From Paracoccus methylarcula (GTDB lineage Bacteria; Pseudomonadota; Alphaproteobacteria; Rhodobacterales; Rhodobacteraceae): DNA of 64,000 nt. The notes under the pieces were generated by a model. The model saw nothing but the letters and a program-made list of their open reading frames with translations, had not been told where the DNA came from and searched no databases. Where the stretch lies: the NCBI RefSeq assembly GCF_003007735.2, contig NZ_PXNQ02000003.1, positions 124,001-188,000 of the forward strand, written 5' to 3'. This document shows, piece by piece, positions 18,928 through 27,541 of the stretch; the first letter of the stretch is position 1; each line of letters begins with the position of its first letter. The translations under genes were made by a program, and so were the position numbers.

Positions 18928-20025
18928 CTACGAGGTTTCCGCCCGGCCAAGCCCCGGAGGATCCTCTGCGGCAATGGCCTCTTGCCCGGTTGACGGCTTG
19001 CGCCCGTTGCCCGCCCCTGCCTGATCCGCCAGGGATCCGGTCAGCTTCGCGGGCCCCGGATAGGGGCGCGGCACCGTTTCATGCAGCTTCTCGGTCTCAT
19101 ATTGTCCCGCCACGCGCGACGCCCGCGCCAGGAACGCCTTTCCCCAGTTCCGCCACGAGCCGACCGAGGGCGCCGAAGCGTCTCTAGTGAAATGATCCCG
19201 CCAGCCTTCGGGAAGTGGCAAGCCCACCGATTCCGCGCGATCCAGCATCCAGACCAGCGGGATATTGGCCAGCGGCCGCGCGAATTCCAGACCACTCAAT
19301 TGCCCGCCGATATCGGCATGTGCCCCCTGGAACCACATCTGCTCGATCTGCCCGGCCGTGCTGTTGTTGTCCCACAGGATCGGCGCGAATGCCGCGCGGT
19401 TCTCGTTCAGGGCAAGAGCCTGGAACCCATGTTCGACATCATCGCCCAGATGGGTGTCATGAAAGCGAAAACGCGGTTCGGTCAGTATCCACAGAAGCGG
19501 CAGCCGAATGCCAAGCGCCATCACCGTATCGAAACACCCGACCATGCGGATCGGCACATTGACCTGGCTGCGGCGGCGGTGAAAGATTTCCAGTTGCCTG
19601 CTCTTCGTGCCCTCGCTGTAATAACGCCAGGCGAGCCGGACATTCCGGCTGCTCGCATATTCCGGCCGCAGCAAGCCTACTCGGCCGATCATCCCGGCCA
19701 GGCTGCGAATCGCGAAGCCCCCCCGGGAATAGCCCAGAAGGAAGACCTGATCGCCGGGCCTGTATCCCTTGGCCAGCCAGGCATAGGCTTCGATGATCCG
19801 CATCGACAGCCCCTGCCCCATCATCAATTCGGGCACGGTCCGCCAACTGTTCCACTGCTGGCCCGACGCGTAATGGATACGCAGGCGCCCGTGCTTGAGT
19901 GGACCATATCTACCGCGCAGCAATGCATGCACGCGGCCTATCGAACTGCGTTTGCCATCGTCCAGCGAGGCGAATGTGCCGTCGATCAGGATGACATGGA
20001 TCAGGTTACTGCGAATCGTCCTCAT
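18928..20025 (-). CDS. DUF2235 alpha/beta-hydrolase-like protein
   Basis: 365 residues. An N-terminal IDGTFAS motif and a GYSRGGFAIRSLAGMIGRVG nucleophile elbow (serine in GYSRG) mark the DUF2235 family, some members of which are type VI secretion phospholipase effectors. The segments GCFDTVMALG, GDDVEHGFQALALNE and WFQGAHADIGG match its core. No signal peptide and no T6SS or immunity gene are nearby, so an intracellular esterase or lipase-like role is as likely. It lies 34 bases downstream of the decarboxylase and is probably co-transcribed with it. Confidence 0.78.
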   Translation of the reverse strand: MRTIRSNLIHVILIDGTFASLDDGKRSSIGRVHALLRGRYGPLKHGRLRIHYASGQQWNSWRTVPELMMGQGLSMRIIEAYAWLAKGYRPGDQVFLLGYSRGGFAIRSLAGMIGRVGLLRPEYASSRNVRLAWRYYSEGTKSRQLEIFHRRRSQVNVPIRMVGCFDTVMALGIRLPLLWILTEPRFRFHDTHLGDDVEHGFQALALNENRAAFAPILWDNNSTAGQIEQMWFQGAHADIGGQLSGLEFARPLANIPLVWMLDRAESVGLPLPEGWRDHFTRDASAPSVGSWRNWGKAFLARASRVAGQYETEKLHETVPRPYPGPAKLTGSLADQAGAGNGRKPSTGQEAIAAEDPPGLGRAETS

Positions 20026-20059
20026 GGGCGGATGCTAGCATCGCGAAGTAAGGAAGAAA

Positions 20060-21213
20060 TTACTCCAGCGCCATCACAGTCGCGTGGGTCATCACGCCAA
20101 ATCCGTTGAAGCGGGTATTCGTGACCGTCGAATAGGCACCTGCTCCGTGGAAGACCAGGTAATCGCCTTCTGCGATCTCGGCCGGCAGGTTGAGTTCGCC
20201 CGGCAGGCGGTCCACCGAATCGCAGGTCGGGCCAAAGATCACCCGCCCGCTTCGCTCACCCTCGCGAAGCGTCCCGTCCGGGGTGAATACCTGCACGCGG
20301 TCGATATTCCCGACGATCGGCAATTCGGCCAACCCTCCGTAAACGCCGTCATTCAGAAAGATGCTGCTGCCATCGCGGATCGCCTTGATACGCGTGATCA
20401 GGGAAAACGCGTCGGCGCAAAGCCCCCTGCCCGGTTCGCAGACCAATTCCGGCGCGTCCTGTCCGAACATCTCGGCCACGGTCGAACCGATCCTGTCGAA
20501 GATGGCTTCCAGGTCGGGTTCGACCCCCACGACGCGATAAGACGGAAAACCGCCCCCCACATTCAGCCGGCGAATCCGGACATCCGCCATGTCGCAAATG
20601 TCGCGGGCCACCCGGATATAGCTTTCCCATGCCGCCGGATCGACGCATTGCGTCCCGGGATGGAAGGTCAGGGAGGCGATATAGCCGCGATCCGAAACCG
20701 CGCGCAGCATCTCGGCGGTGATCTCGGGCGTTGCGCCGAATTTCGAACCGAAATCATAGATCGCCCCGACGACCGGCAATTTGAACCGGGGAGAGATCTC
20801 GACGCCATGCCCGTCGATCTCGGTCGGAACCTGCTCGAACATCTTGGCGAGTTCGGACAGGCTGTCCACGGACCATGCCCGGACACCCGCCTCGACGGCA
20901 TGGGCGATCTCGCTGCGGGAACGAACCGGGTTGTGGTAATGCCGCGCGCCCCCGGAGCCATATGGCCGATCAGGTCGATCTCGGCCGGAGAGGCGACGTC
21001 AAAGCCCCTCACCCCGGCGGTCAACAGGTTCTGCACCACGACCTCTTCGGGGTTGGATTTGACCGCATAGGTGACAAGTCCCGGAAACCCGTCGATGAAG
21101 CGGCGCACCCTTTCCCGCAGGACGGTAGGGGCAAAGACCATCACCGGGTTTTCCGGCTGGAGATTGCTGATGACCTCGGCCGGATTGTCCCAAACGGTCT
21201 TGTTATGTCCCAT
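20060..21213 (-). CDS. Ornithine/lysine decarboxylase, PLP fold III (frame broken near 20943)
   Basis: Starts MGHNKTVWDNPAEVISNLQP with AAGGTCATCC upstream. The PLP lysine is in TYAVKSNPEEVV. After the break come LTFHPGTQC, GGGFPSY, CEPGRGLCADAF, FLNDGVYGG and CDSVDRLP, all typical of alanine-racemase-fold decarboxylases. The frame slips after MAPGARG; one extra base joins it to HYHNPVRSRSEIAHAV, giving about 384 residues. These enzymes make putrescine or cadaverine. A specificity between ornithine and lysine cannot be assigned by eye. It is divergent from an Lrp-family regulator that may control it. Confidence 0.85.
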
Positions 21214-21335
21214 GGATGACCTTTCGCGCATGAGTTGCAGGTTAGCGGGCGGGGCTGATGGTTAGAACCCGGAATGGCGCTTATGAGTTCCGATTTCACC
21301 GATGGAAATGGTGTTTCTGCATAGCTATCTGGTCA

Positions 21336-21356
21336 TTATAACGAATTTTATGACGA
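21336..21356. promoter_or_regulatory. AT-rich dyad between decarboxylase and Lrp genes
   Basis: TCATTATAACGAATTTTATGA is an imperfect 21-base dyad (TCAT...ATGA outer arms) located 27 bases before the Lrp start. It is the most AT-rich stretch of the divergent gap. It suits an Lrp-type site or a promoter; TATAAC inside it could be a -10 box. Confidence 0.35.
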
Positions 21357-21382
21357 TTCGCCCAAATGGAAGGCTCATTGGC

Positions 21383-21814
21383 ATGGATGATCTGGATCGC
21401 TACATCCTGAGGCTCCTGTCACAGGATGCGCGCATGTCGGTGGCGGTGCTGGCAAGACGGGTCAAGGTCGCGCGCTCGACCGTGCAGGCACGGCTGGAAC
21501 GATTGGAGTCCAGCGGCACGATCGCGGGCTATACGCTCCGCCTGGGCGAAACCGCGCGGGTCAGCCGGGTCAGGGCGACCGTCCTTCTGGTCATCGAGCC
21601 ACGCAGCCTGCCGGGCATCCTCGCGCGGCTGAAACCCATGCCGCAGGTCGAGCGCATCCATACCACCAGCGGCCGCGTCGACCTGTTGCTGCAACTGGCC
21701 ACGAGTTCGACCGCGGAACTGGATGACCTGCTCGACCGGATCGGCGAGATCGACGGGGTGCGCTCGTCGGAAAGCCTGATCCATCTGGGGACCAAGCTGG
21801 ATCGGGCGGTTTGA
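21383..21814 (+). CDS. Lrp/AsnC-family transcriptional regulator
   Basis: 143 residues from MDDLDRYILRLLSQDARMSV. The N-terminal helix-turn-helix includes VAVLARRVKVARSTVQARLERLESSG; the C-terminal RAM ligand domain includes ERIHTTSGRVDLLLQLATSS. GGAAGG lies 9 bases before the chosen ATG. It is divergent from the PLP decarboxylase, so it may sense an amino acid and control polyamine formation; this is inferred from position only. Confidence 0.85.
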   Translation: MDDLDRYILRLLSQDARMSVAVLARRVKVARSTVQARLERLESSGTIAGYTLRLGETARVSRVRATVLLVIEPRSLPGILARLKPMPQVERIHTTSGRVDLLLQLATSSTAELDDLLDRIGEIDGVRSSESLIHLGTKLDRAV

Positions 21815-21852
21815 CCGCCCTGCCCCCTTGTTCCGCGGGCACCGGACCGGGA

Positions 21853-22488
21853 TCAGTCCCGCCGCAAGCTGAACAGATTGACAAAGCGCTGCGCGGCGGC
21901 GGCATGTCCCGTGAGGGAGATCGTGCCTGCAGCCGCAAGCTCCGCCAGGGGAGTCGACCCGTAAACGGCGGCGGCCAGGTTGTTGCCATCCCCTTCCAGC
22001 ACGAAATCCGCCTCGATCTCCTGCGCCGCCTCGATCCGGGTAATACCATCACCCGTCAGCCGCATGACGAACCCTTCGTGACCGGAACGGAATCCTGCGG
22101 TGATATGCCGGCCCTGCGCGGCGGTCCGATCGATCATCGCCGTCATCGAGATCATCAGCGCCGTCGGGCTGATGAAGCGGCGCGGATCATGGCCGGGATG
22201 TTTCGCCCCCCAACGGCCGATCGCCTGTAGCACAGGAAACAGGTCGCGCCCCGATTCGGTCAGCGCGTAGGCGCCCGTATTGGGATCATGCCGCGCCACC
22301 CCCGCCTCGACCAGTTGCGCCAGGCGTTGGGTGAGCACCCCCGCGGTGATCCCCGGCAGGCCCGAGCGGATCACCTGAAACCGCTTGGCCGCGAACATCA
22401 GTTCCCGCACCACCAGCAAAGCCCACCGATCGCCGACCACGTTCAGCGCATGGGCCGCCAGGCACCCTTCGTCATACCTGATCCGCAT
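21853..22488 (-). CDS. HxlR-family regulator with a C-terminal SCP2-like domain
   Basis: About 211 residues from MRIRYDEGCLAAHALNVVGD. The HxlR winged helix covers residues 5-100 (WALLVVRELMFAAKRFQ, PGITAGVLTQRLAQLVEAGV). The rest (about 130-211) resembles a sterol-carrier-like ligand domain (DFVLEGDGNNLAAAVYGSTPL). Earlier in-frame ATGs at 22509 and 22506 exist; AAGGA precedes 22488. It is divergent from a DUF1428-VOC-GST-hydrolase operon and is likely its regulator. Confidence 0.8.
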   Translation of the reverse strand: MRIRYDEGCLAAHALNVVGDRWALLVVRELMFAAKRFQVIRSGLPGITAGVLTQRLAQLVEAGVARHDPNTGAYALTESGRDLFPVLQAIGRWGAKHPGHDPRRFISPTALMISMTAMIDRTAAQGRHITAGFRSGHEGFVMRLTGDGITRIEAAQEIEADFVLEGDGNNLAAAVYGSTPLAELAAAGTISLTGHAAAAQRFVNLFSLRRD

Positions 22489-22512
22489 CTTTTCGCCGTC
22501 CTTCATCATAAA

Positions 22513-22541
22513 TTCATACTATCAGTTGCTTTTTCATACTA
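22513..22541. promoter_or_regulatory. Direct repeats TTCATACTA in the HxlR/DUF1428 gap
   Basis: TTCATACTA occurs at 22513-22521 and again at 22533-22541, spaced 20 bases apart, so on the same helix face. The gap is only about 97 bases and AT-rich, so the repeats overlap the likely promoters of both directions. Two repeats fit cooperative binding by the HxlR protein. Confidence 0.45.
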
Positions 22542-22585
22542 CAATAGGCATGCTTCGATTCGTATTCCCGACAGAGGAGGATGAG

Positions 22586-22939
22586 ATGACCTATTATTCC
22601 GGTTTCGTTCTTGCCGTTCCGACCGCCAACAAGCAGGCCTTTATCGATCACGCCGTGGAGTCATGGCCGATATTCAAGAAACGCGGCGCGATCCGCATGA
22701 TCGAAGGCTGGGGTGAGGATGTCCCGCATGGCAAGGAGACCGATTTCTATCGCGCCACCAAGTGCAAGGACGACGAAACCCCGCTGTTCTCGTGGATCGA
22801 ATGGCCGGATCGCGATACCGCCGACAAGGCATTCGCGGCAATGGCCGAGGATTTCGAGGGCAAGGAAATGCCCGAGATGCCCTTCGACGGCATGCGGATG
22901 TTCTGGGGCGGCTTCACGCCTATCGTCGACGAAAGCTGA
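22586..22939 (+). CDS. DUF1428 family protein
   Basis: 117 residues from MTYYSGFVLAVPTANKQAFI, with GAGGAGG upstream. It is a small ferredoxin-like (dimeric alpha-beta barrel) fold family, with segments AIRMIEGWGEDVPHGK, FSWIEWPD and FDGMRMFWGGF typical of DUF1428. Function is unknown. It is first in an operon with a VOC protein, a GST and a hydrolase. Confidence 0.88.
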   Translation: MTYYSGFVLAVPTANKQAFIDHAVESWPIFKKRGAIRMIEGWGEDVPHGKETDFYRATKCKDDETPLFSWIEWPDRDTADKAFAAMAEDFEGKEMPEMPFDGMRMFWGGFTPIVDES

Positions 22940-22948
22940 GGGCGGATC

Positions 22949-23734
22949 ATGACGATCAAACACGGCCGCCCTTGCTGGTATGAATTGGCGACCGGCGAGG
23001 GCAAACTCGCCGCCGCCGGGGATTTCTACCGCGAGATCCTTGGCTGGCAGGCCGAGGATTCCGGGATGGAGGGCTTCGACTATCACCTTGCCAAATCCGA
23101 TGGCGACATGGTGGCGGGATTGATGGTAATGCCCCCGGATGTCAGCGAAATACCACCCTTCTGGATGATCTATTTCGCCGTTGACGACGCCGACAAGGCG
23201 GCTGCCGATATCGTGGCCGCGGGCGGTTCGATCCACCGCCCGCCCGAGGACATTCCCGGCACCGGCCGCTTTGCCATCGCCGCCGACCCGCAGGGCGCGG
23301 CTTTCGGCATCATGCAGCTTGAACCGATGGAGAACGGTCAGGACGGGACCGCCTTCGATCAGGGAAAGGGGGGACACGGCAACTGGAACGAGCTGATGAG
23401 CACCGATCCAGAGGCGGGCTTCACCTTTTATTCCGGCCTGCTTGGCTGGCAAAAATCCACGCCCATCGATATGGGCGAGATGGGCAACTACCAGCTTTTC
23501 TCGCATGACGGCACGGATATCGGCGGGATGATGGGGCTGGGCAATGCTCCGGTCCCCTGCTGGCTGCCCTATTTCGGCGTGAACGGGGTCTCCCCGGCCA
23601 TCGAACGCATCAAGACGCATGGCGGCGAGATGCTGCATGGCCCGCAAGAAGTCCCCGGCGGCGCCTTCATCGCCATCGCGCGTGACCCGCAGGGCGCGCA
23701 TTTCGCCGTCGTCGGCCCGAAGGAGACAATCTGA
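22949..23734 (+). CDS. Two-domain VOC (glyoxalase/bleomycin-resistance) protein
   Basis: 261 residues holding two tandem VOC modules, about 8-130 (RPCWYELATGEGKLAAAGDF ... DPQGAAFGIMQL) and 140-258 (GNWNELMSTDPEAGFTFYSG ... DPQGAHFAVVGP). Such proteins bind or detoxify small electrophiles or act in metal-dependent catalysis; the substrate is unknown. It lies 9 bases after DUF1428, and its stop overlaps the GST start (TGATG). Confidence 0.88.
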   Translation: MTIKHGRPCWYELATGEGKLAAAGDFYREILGWQAEDSGMEGFDYHLAKSDGDMVAGLMVMPPDVSEIPPFWMIYFAVDDADKAAADIVAAGGSIHRPPEDIPGTGRFAIAADPQGAAFGIMQLEPMENGQDGTAFDQGKGGHGNWNELMSTDPEAGFTFYSGLLGWQKSTPIDMGEMGNYQLFSHDGTDIGGMMGLGNAPVPCWLPYFGVNGVSPAIERIKTHGGEMLHGPQEVPGGAFIAIARDPQGAHFAVVGPKETI

Positions 23735-24390
23735 TGTCTGCCAAAGTCACCATCACCACCTTTGACTGGGTTCCCGAATTCGCACATGGCTATGTGCGCG
23801 ATATCCGCCCGCGTTGGGCGCTTGAGGAAATCGGGCGGAGCTATGACATTGACACCGTCCCGGTGCAGGAGAAAATTCCCGAGCATTTCGCGCGGCAGCC
23901 TTTCGGGCAGGTGCCGATCCTGAAGGATGGCGACCTGTCGCTGTTCGAAAGCGGTGCCATCCTGCTGCACCTGGCCGAGGGGACTCCGCTGATCCCGGAC
24001 GGCAAGGAGGGCGCCCTTGCCCGGCAATGGCTAATCGCCGCGCTTAACAGCGTCGAGCCCTATGCGATGCAATGGGCTATTGCCAGGTTCTTCGACAAGG
24101 ACGAGGCCGCCGCCGCCCGCTTCGAGAAATCCCTGCGCGGCAGGCTGTCCTTGCTGCAGGACGCTCTGGCGGATCGTGACTGGCTGACCGGCAGCAGCTT
24201 TACCGTTGCCGATCTTCTCATGGCCGATATCCTGCGCGCTCCGGCCGCGAACGGCCTGCTCGACGATCTGCCGAAGCTTGCCGAATATCTGGAACGCGCC
24301 ACATCCCGCCCCGCCTTCACCCGCGCCATGGCCGATCACATGGCCCATTGGCATGCCGCCGATGCGAAAAAGGCGGCGGCATCGGCATGA
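23734..24390 (+). CDS. Glutathione S-transferase family protein
   Basis: 218 residues. A thioredoxin-like N-domain carries QPFGQVPILKDGDLSLFESGAI (cis-Pro and the Glu-Ser glutathione-binding pair). A helical C-domain follows, including DWLTGSSFTVADLLMADILR. It likely conjugates or reduces electrophiles with glutathione. It overlaps its neighbours at both ends, so translation of the four genes is tightly coupled. Confidence 0.9.
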   Translation: MSAKVTITTFDWVPEFAHGYVRDIRPRWALEEIGRSYDIDTVPVQEKIPEHFARQPFGQVPILKDGDLSLFESGAILLHLAEGTPLIPDGKEGALARQWLIAALNSVEPYAMQWAIARFFDKDEAAAARFEKSLRGRLSLLQDALADRDWLTGSSFTVADLLMADILRAPAANGLLDDLPKLAEYLERATSRPAFTRAMADHMAHWHAADAKKAAASA

Positions 24391-25262
24391 GGCTGCATCT
24401 GACGGTCGCGGCGGCGCTCATCGTGCTGCCGCTTCATGCCCTGGGTGAAACCGCGAATGTGGACGGGCACGAGGTCTGGTACGAGCTTCACGGCGAACTG
24501 ACCGCGAAACAGACACCAGTGCTGTTGCTGCATGGCGGGATGATGAATACCGAACTGGCATGGGCCGAACTGATCCCGGCCCTGTCGCAGGACCGCCCGG
24601 TGATCGGCATCGATCAACAGGGCCACGGCCATACCGCCGATCACGAGGGTCCGGTCACGCTGGAGACGATGCGCACCGACACGCTTGGCGTGCTGGACGC
24701 CCTGCGGGTGGACAAGGCCCATGTCATCGGCTTCTCGCTTGGCGGCATGCTGGGATTGGAACTGGCGGTGAACGCGCCCGAACGGGTCGCTTCGCTGACC
24801 GCGATCTCGGCCAGCCAGAATAACGACGGCATGCTGCCCGAACTGGTCGAGATGAACCGCAATCCCGATCACGCCCCCTCTCCCGAGATCGTCGAATTGT
24901 TGCCTTCACCCAAGGATTTCCTCGAAATGCGACGCGGTTTCGAAGAGCAAAATCCCGGCGGCTCGGGCGCCATGGTGCCGCTGATGAAGAAGCTGAACGC
25001 CCTGCTGATCTCGGATTGGGGATGGAGCGACGAGGAACTGGCCGCGATCCCGGTGCCGGCGATGATCGCCATCGGAGATCGCGACTTCGTCCGGCCCGCC
25101 CATGCGGTGCATCTTGCCGAAACCATCCCCGGCGCATGGCTGACGATACTGCCCGACACCACGCATATGACGATCCTCGATGCTCCGGCCCTGCCCGATC
25201 TGCTGAAACGGCGAATCGAGACCGCCGAAGCTGATAACCCGGAAACATCCGCCTCTCAGTGA
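24387..25262 (+). CDS. Secreted alpha/beta-fold hydrolase
   Basis: 291 residues. It has an N-terminal signal peptide (MRLHLTVAAALIVLPLHALG). The fold shows an oxyanion LLLHGGMMN, the nucleophile elbow GFSLGGM (Ser), an acid in AIGDRDFVRPAHA and the catalytic His in PDTTHMTI. It is a probable periplasmic esterase or lactonase. It is last in the DUF1428-VOC-GST operon, with its start overlapping the GST stop (ATGA). Confidence 0.87.
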   Translation: MRLHLTVAAALIVLPLHALGETANVDGHEVWYELHGELTAKQTPVLLLHGGMMNTELAWAELIPALSQDRPVIGIDQQGHGHTADHEGPVTLETMRTDTLGVLDALRVDKAHVIGFSLGGMLGLELAVNAPERVASLTAISASQNNDGMLPELVEMNRNPDHAPSPEIVELLPSPKDFLEMRRGFEEQNPGGSGAMVPLMKKLNALLISDWGWSDEELAAIPVPAMIAIGDRDFVRPAHAVHLAETIPGAWLTILPDTTHMTILDAPALPDLLKRRIETAEADNPETSASQ

Positions 25263-25382
25263 GGGCGACCGTAGCCCCTACCCCTCCGTCGAGCCACTGT
25301 CAGAGGAGGGCAGGGTCCCGCTTCGACCTGTTTGCCGTGGCGAGACCTGTGTTCGGCGGGTTTTATTCTGCGGCGTTCCGCT

Positions 25383-25403
25383 GTTCCGGCGCAAAGCCGG
25401 AAC
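25383..25403. terminator. Hairpin downstream of dctM
   Basis: Perfect 8-base arms GTTCCGGC and GCCGGAAC surround the loop GCAAA, 11 bases past the dctM stop and about 120 past the convergent hydrolase. There is no strong U-run, so it is a probable 3'-end or bidirectional terminator. Confidence 0.5.
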
Positions 25404-25413
25404 GAGGCGGGTG

Positions 25414-26802
25414 TCACTTGATGATCACCTCCGGTCCCATCATCAGCGTGGGCAGCCATGTGCTGAGCCACGGAACATAAGTGACCAGGATCAGGAACAG
25501 GAACAGCACCGCAAGGAAGGGCAGCGCCGCGCGCACCACGCGGATCATCGACATGCCTGCCACGCCGGATGTGACGAACAGGTTCAATCCGACCGGCGGC
25601 GTGATCATCCCGATCTCCATGTTCACGACCATGATGATGCCCAGATGGATCGGGTCGACGCCCAGTTCGAGCGCGATCGGAAAGACCAGCGGCGCCACGA
25701 TCAGCAACAGACCCGACGGCTCCATGAACTGCCCGCCGATCAGCAGGATCACGTTGACGATCACCAGGAACATGACCTTGCCCAACCCGGCACTCAGCAT
25801 GACCCCGGCGATCTTTTGCGGGATCTGCTCATCCGTCAGCACATGCTTGAGGATCAGCGCATTGGCGATGATGAACATCAGGGTGACGGTCAGCTTGCCC
25901 GCTTCCAGCAGCACGCCGCGCGTGCCGGGATGGAAGAATACCGTCACCAGCGCCTGCGGCTTTTTCCACAGGGGGATGCGGTTCTCTCCATCGCGCAGGG
26001 GGCCCATGTCCCGATAGATGAAAAGCGCCACGATGAAGGCCCAGACCGAGGCGACGGCGGCGGCTTCGGTCGGGGTGAAGATCGCTTTCGTCACACCGGG
26101 GATCCCATAGAGCCCGACCATGATGACGACGATCAGCATCAGCCCCCAGAAGGCGTCCTTGAAACTGTCCCAGATTTCGCACCATCCCAGCCATTTGCCG
26201 CGCGGCATGTTCTTCCACAAGGCAATGCCGAGAATCGTGACCATCAGCAGCCCCCCGGCCAGCAGCCCCGGAATGACGCCAGCCAGGAACATCCGGCCGA
26301 CCGACACATCGGTTGCGCTGGCATAGACGACCATCACGATCGAGGGCGGGATCAGGATGCCGAGCGTACCGGCATTGCAGATCACCCCTGCCGCGAAATC
26401 CTTGGAATAACCGACCTGCCGCATCGCCGCGATGACGATCGAGCCGATGGCCACCACGGTTGCGGGCGAGGAACCGGACAGCGCCGCGAACATCATGCAG
26501 GCGAAAACCCCGGCGATGGCCAGCCCGCCCGGCAGATGGCCGACACAGGCGATCGAGAAACGGATGATCCGCTGCGCCACGCCGCCGGTCGACATGAAGC
26601 TCGATGCGAGGATGAAGAAAGGGATCGCCAGGAGCGTCGCATGACCCGACATGGAATTATACAATGTCTGCGCGATCGAGGCGAGCGACGTATCGGAATA
26701 CAGCAGCAGGAACAGTGTCGAGGAAAGGCCAAGTGCAATCGCGATCGGCACACCGATCAGCATCAGCCCGACGATCAGAACGAAAAGAATTGCAACGTCC
26801 AT
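25414..26802 (-). CDS. dctM: TRAP transporter large permease (DctM)
   Basis: About 462 residues from MDVAILFVLIVGLMLIGVPI, with twelve or more hydrophobic segments. DctM-type signatures are GVFACMMFAALSGSSPATVV, GILIPPSIVMVVYA and the C-terminal MGIITPPVGLNLFV-like segment (EIGMITPPVGLNLFVTSGVA). It forms the sodium-driven translocation channel with DctQ, fed by the periplasmic binding protein DctP. It starts 4 bases after the dctQ stop. Confidence 0.93.
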   Translation of the reverse strand: MDVAILFVLIVGLMLIGVPIAIALGLSSTLFLLLYSDTSLASIAQTLYNSMSGHATLLAIPFFILASSFMSTGGVAQRIIRFSIACVGHLPGGLAIAGVFACMMFAALSGSSPATVVAIGSIVIAAMRQVGYSKDFAAGVICNAGTLGILIPPSIVMVVYASATDVSVGRMFLAGVIPGLLAGGLLMVTILGIALWKNMPRGKWLGWCEIWDSFKDAFWGLMLIVVIMVGLYGIPGVTKAIFTPTEAAAVASVWAFIVALFIYRDMGPLRDGENRIPLWKKPQALVTVFFHPGTRGVLLEAGKLTVTLMFIIANALILKHVLTDEQIPQKIAGVMLSAGLGKVMFLVIVNVILLIGGQFMEPSGLLLIVAPLVFPIALELGVDPIHLGIIMVVNMEIGMITPPVGLNLFVTSGVAGMSMIRVVRAALPFLAVLFLFLILVTYVPWLSTWLPTLMMGPEVIIK

Positions 26803-26806
26803 CCGG

Positions 26807-27487
26807 TCAGTTCCCCCGGTCCAGGTGGCGGATATCCTCGATCGCGTCCTCGACCTCATGGCTGACGATCAATCCCTGGCGCTCGCCCGTCCAGATATGC
26901 CACATCGCCTGCAGCAATCGGAAAAGCAGCAGCGCGACGCCCAGGGGCAACGCGAAATAGGGAACAAGGCGGGGCAGTTTATCGTAAGCCTCGCCCTGGT
27001 TGAACGCATCGCCCATCCAGGCGAGAAAGCCCGGCATCGGGATCTGTTCGGTCGTGTAGAAGGCCCGGTCCCGGGTCTCGATGAAGCCGGTCGGGAACCA
27101 CCGTCCCCCGGTCTGCTGCATACCCGCGAAGGGTGCCCAGTAGTCCCATGCCCCTTTCAGCAGCAATACCGCGTAGATGACGCAAATCCCCCCCGCGAAC
27201 AGCGCCAGCAGCCTGCGCAGGGAAGGTGAAAGAATATTGATGATCGCGTCCACGCCCAGGTGGGAATTGATCTTGACGGCATATGACATGCCAATCAGCA
27301 CGAGCCACGCGAACAGTACCAGCGTGGTTTCGAGTCCCCAGATCAGCGAGCTCTGGAAAATGTAGCGCATGATGACATTGGCGAAGGTGATCACCGTCAT
27401 CAATCCCAGGATGATCGCTATCACATTCTCTTCCAGGCTGTTGGCAATGCGGCCCAACAGGCCACGCGGTTCATATCGCTGGCTCAA
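26807..27487 (-). CDS. dctQ: TRAP transporter small permease (DctQ)
   Basis: About 226 residues with four main membrane helices (for example VIAIILGLMTVITFANVIMR and LVLFAWLVLIGMSYAV). I chose the TTG at 27487 because AGGAGG sits 5 bases upstream; no ATG has a good ribosome site there. An insert of about 50 residues between helices 3 and 4 (PFAGMQQTGGRWFPTGFIET...) makes it longer than many DctQ proteins. A hairpin with a U-tract precedes the gene. Confidence 0.88.
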   Translation of the reverse strand: MSQRYEPRGLLGRIANSLEENVIAIILGLMTVITFANVIMRYIFQSSLIWGLETTLVLFAWLVLIGMSYAVKINSHLGVDAIINILSPSLRRLLALFAGGICVIYAVLLLKGAWDYWAPFAGMQQTGGRWFPTGFIETRDRAFYTTEQIPMPGFLAWMGDAFNQGEAYDKLPRLVPYFALPLGVALLLFRLLQAMWHIWTGERQGLIVSHEVEDAIEDIRHLDRGN

Positions 27488-27502
27488 TGTCGCCTCCTGA
27501 AC

Positions 27503-27532
27503 AAAAAGGCCCGCCCTGCGCCAGGACGGGCC
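27503..27532 (-). terminator. Intercistronic terminator/attenuator between dctP and dctQ
   Basis: Eleven-base arms (27508-27518 and 27522-27532, one G-T wobble) flank the loop CGC. On the minus strand the stem is followed directly by TTTTTG. It lies inside the operon, so it should lower permease expression relative to the abundant binding protein. Confidence 0.8.
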
Positions 27533-27541
27533 GGGCACTGG

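Noticed and set aside
18928-20025. DUF2235 gene as a type VI secretion effector
   Set aside because: No T6SS, VgrG, PAAR or immunity gene is nearby, so the effector role is unsupported here.
25411-26865. Plus-strand 484-codon frame opposite dctM
   Set aside because: It is an antisense shadow of the DctM gene, rich in Asp, His, Gln and Arg, with no ribosome site.
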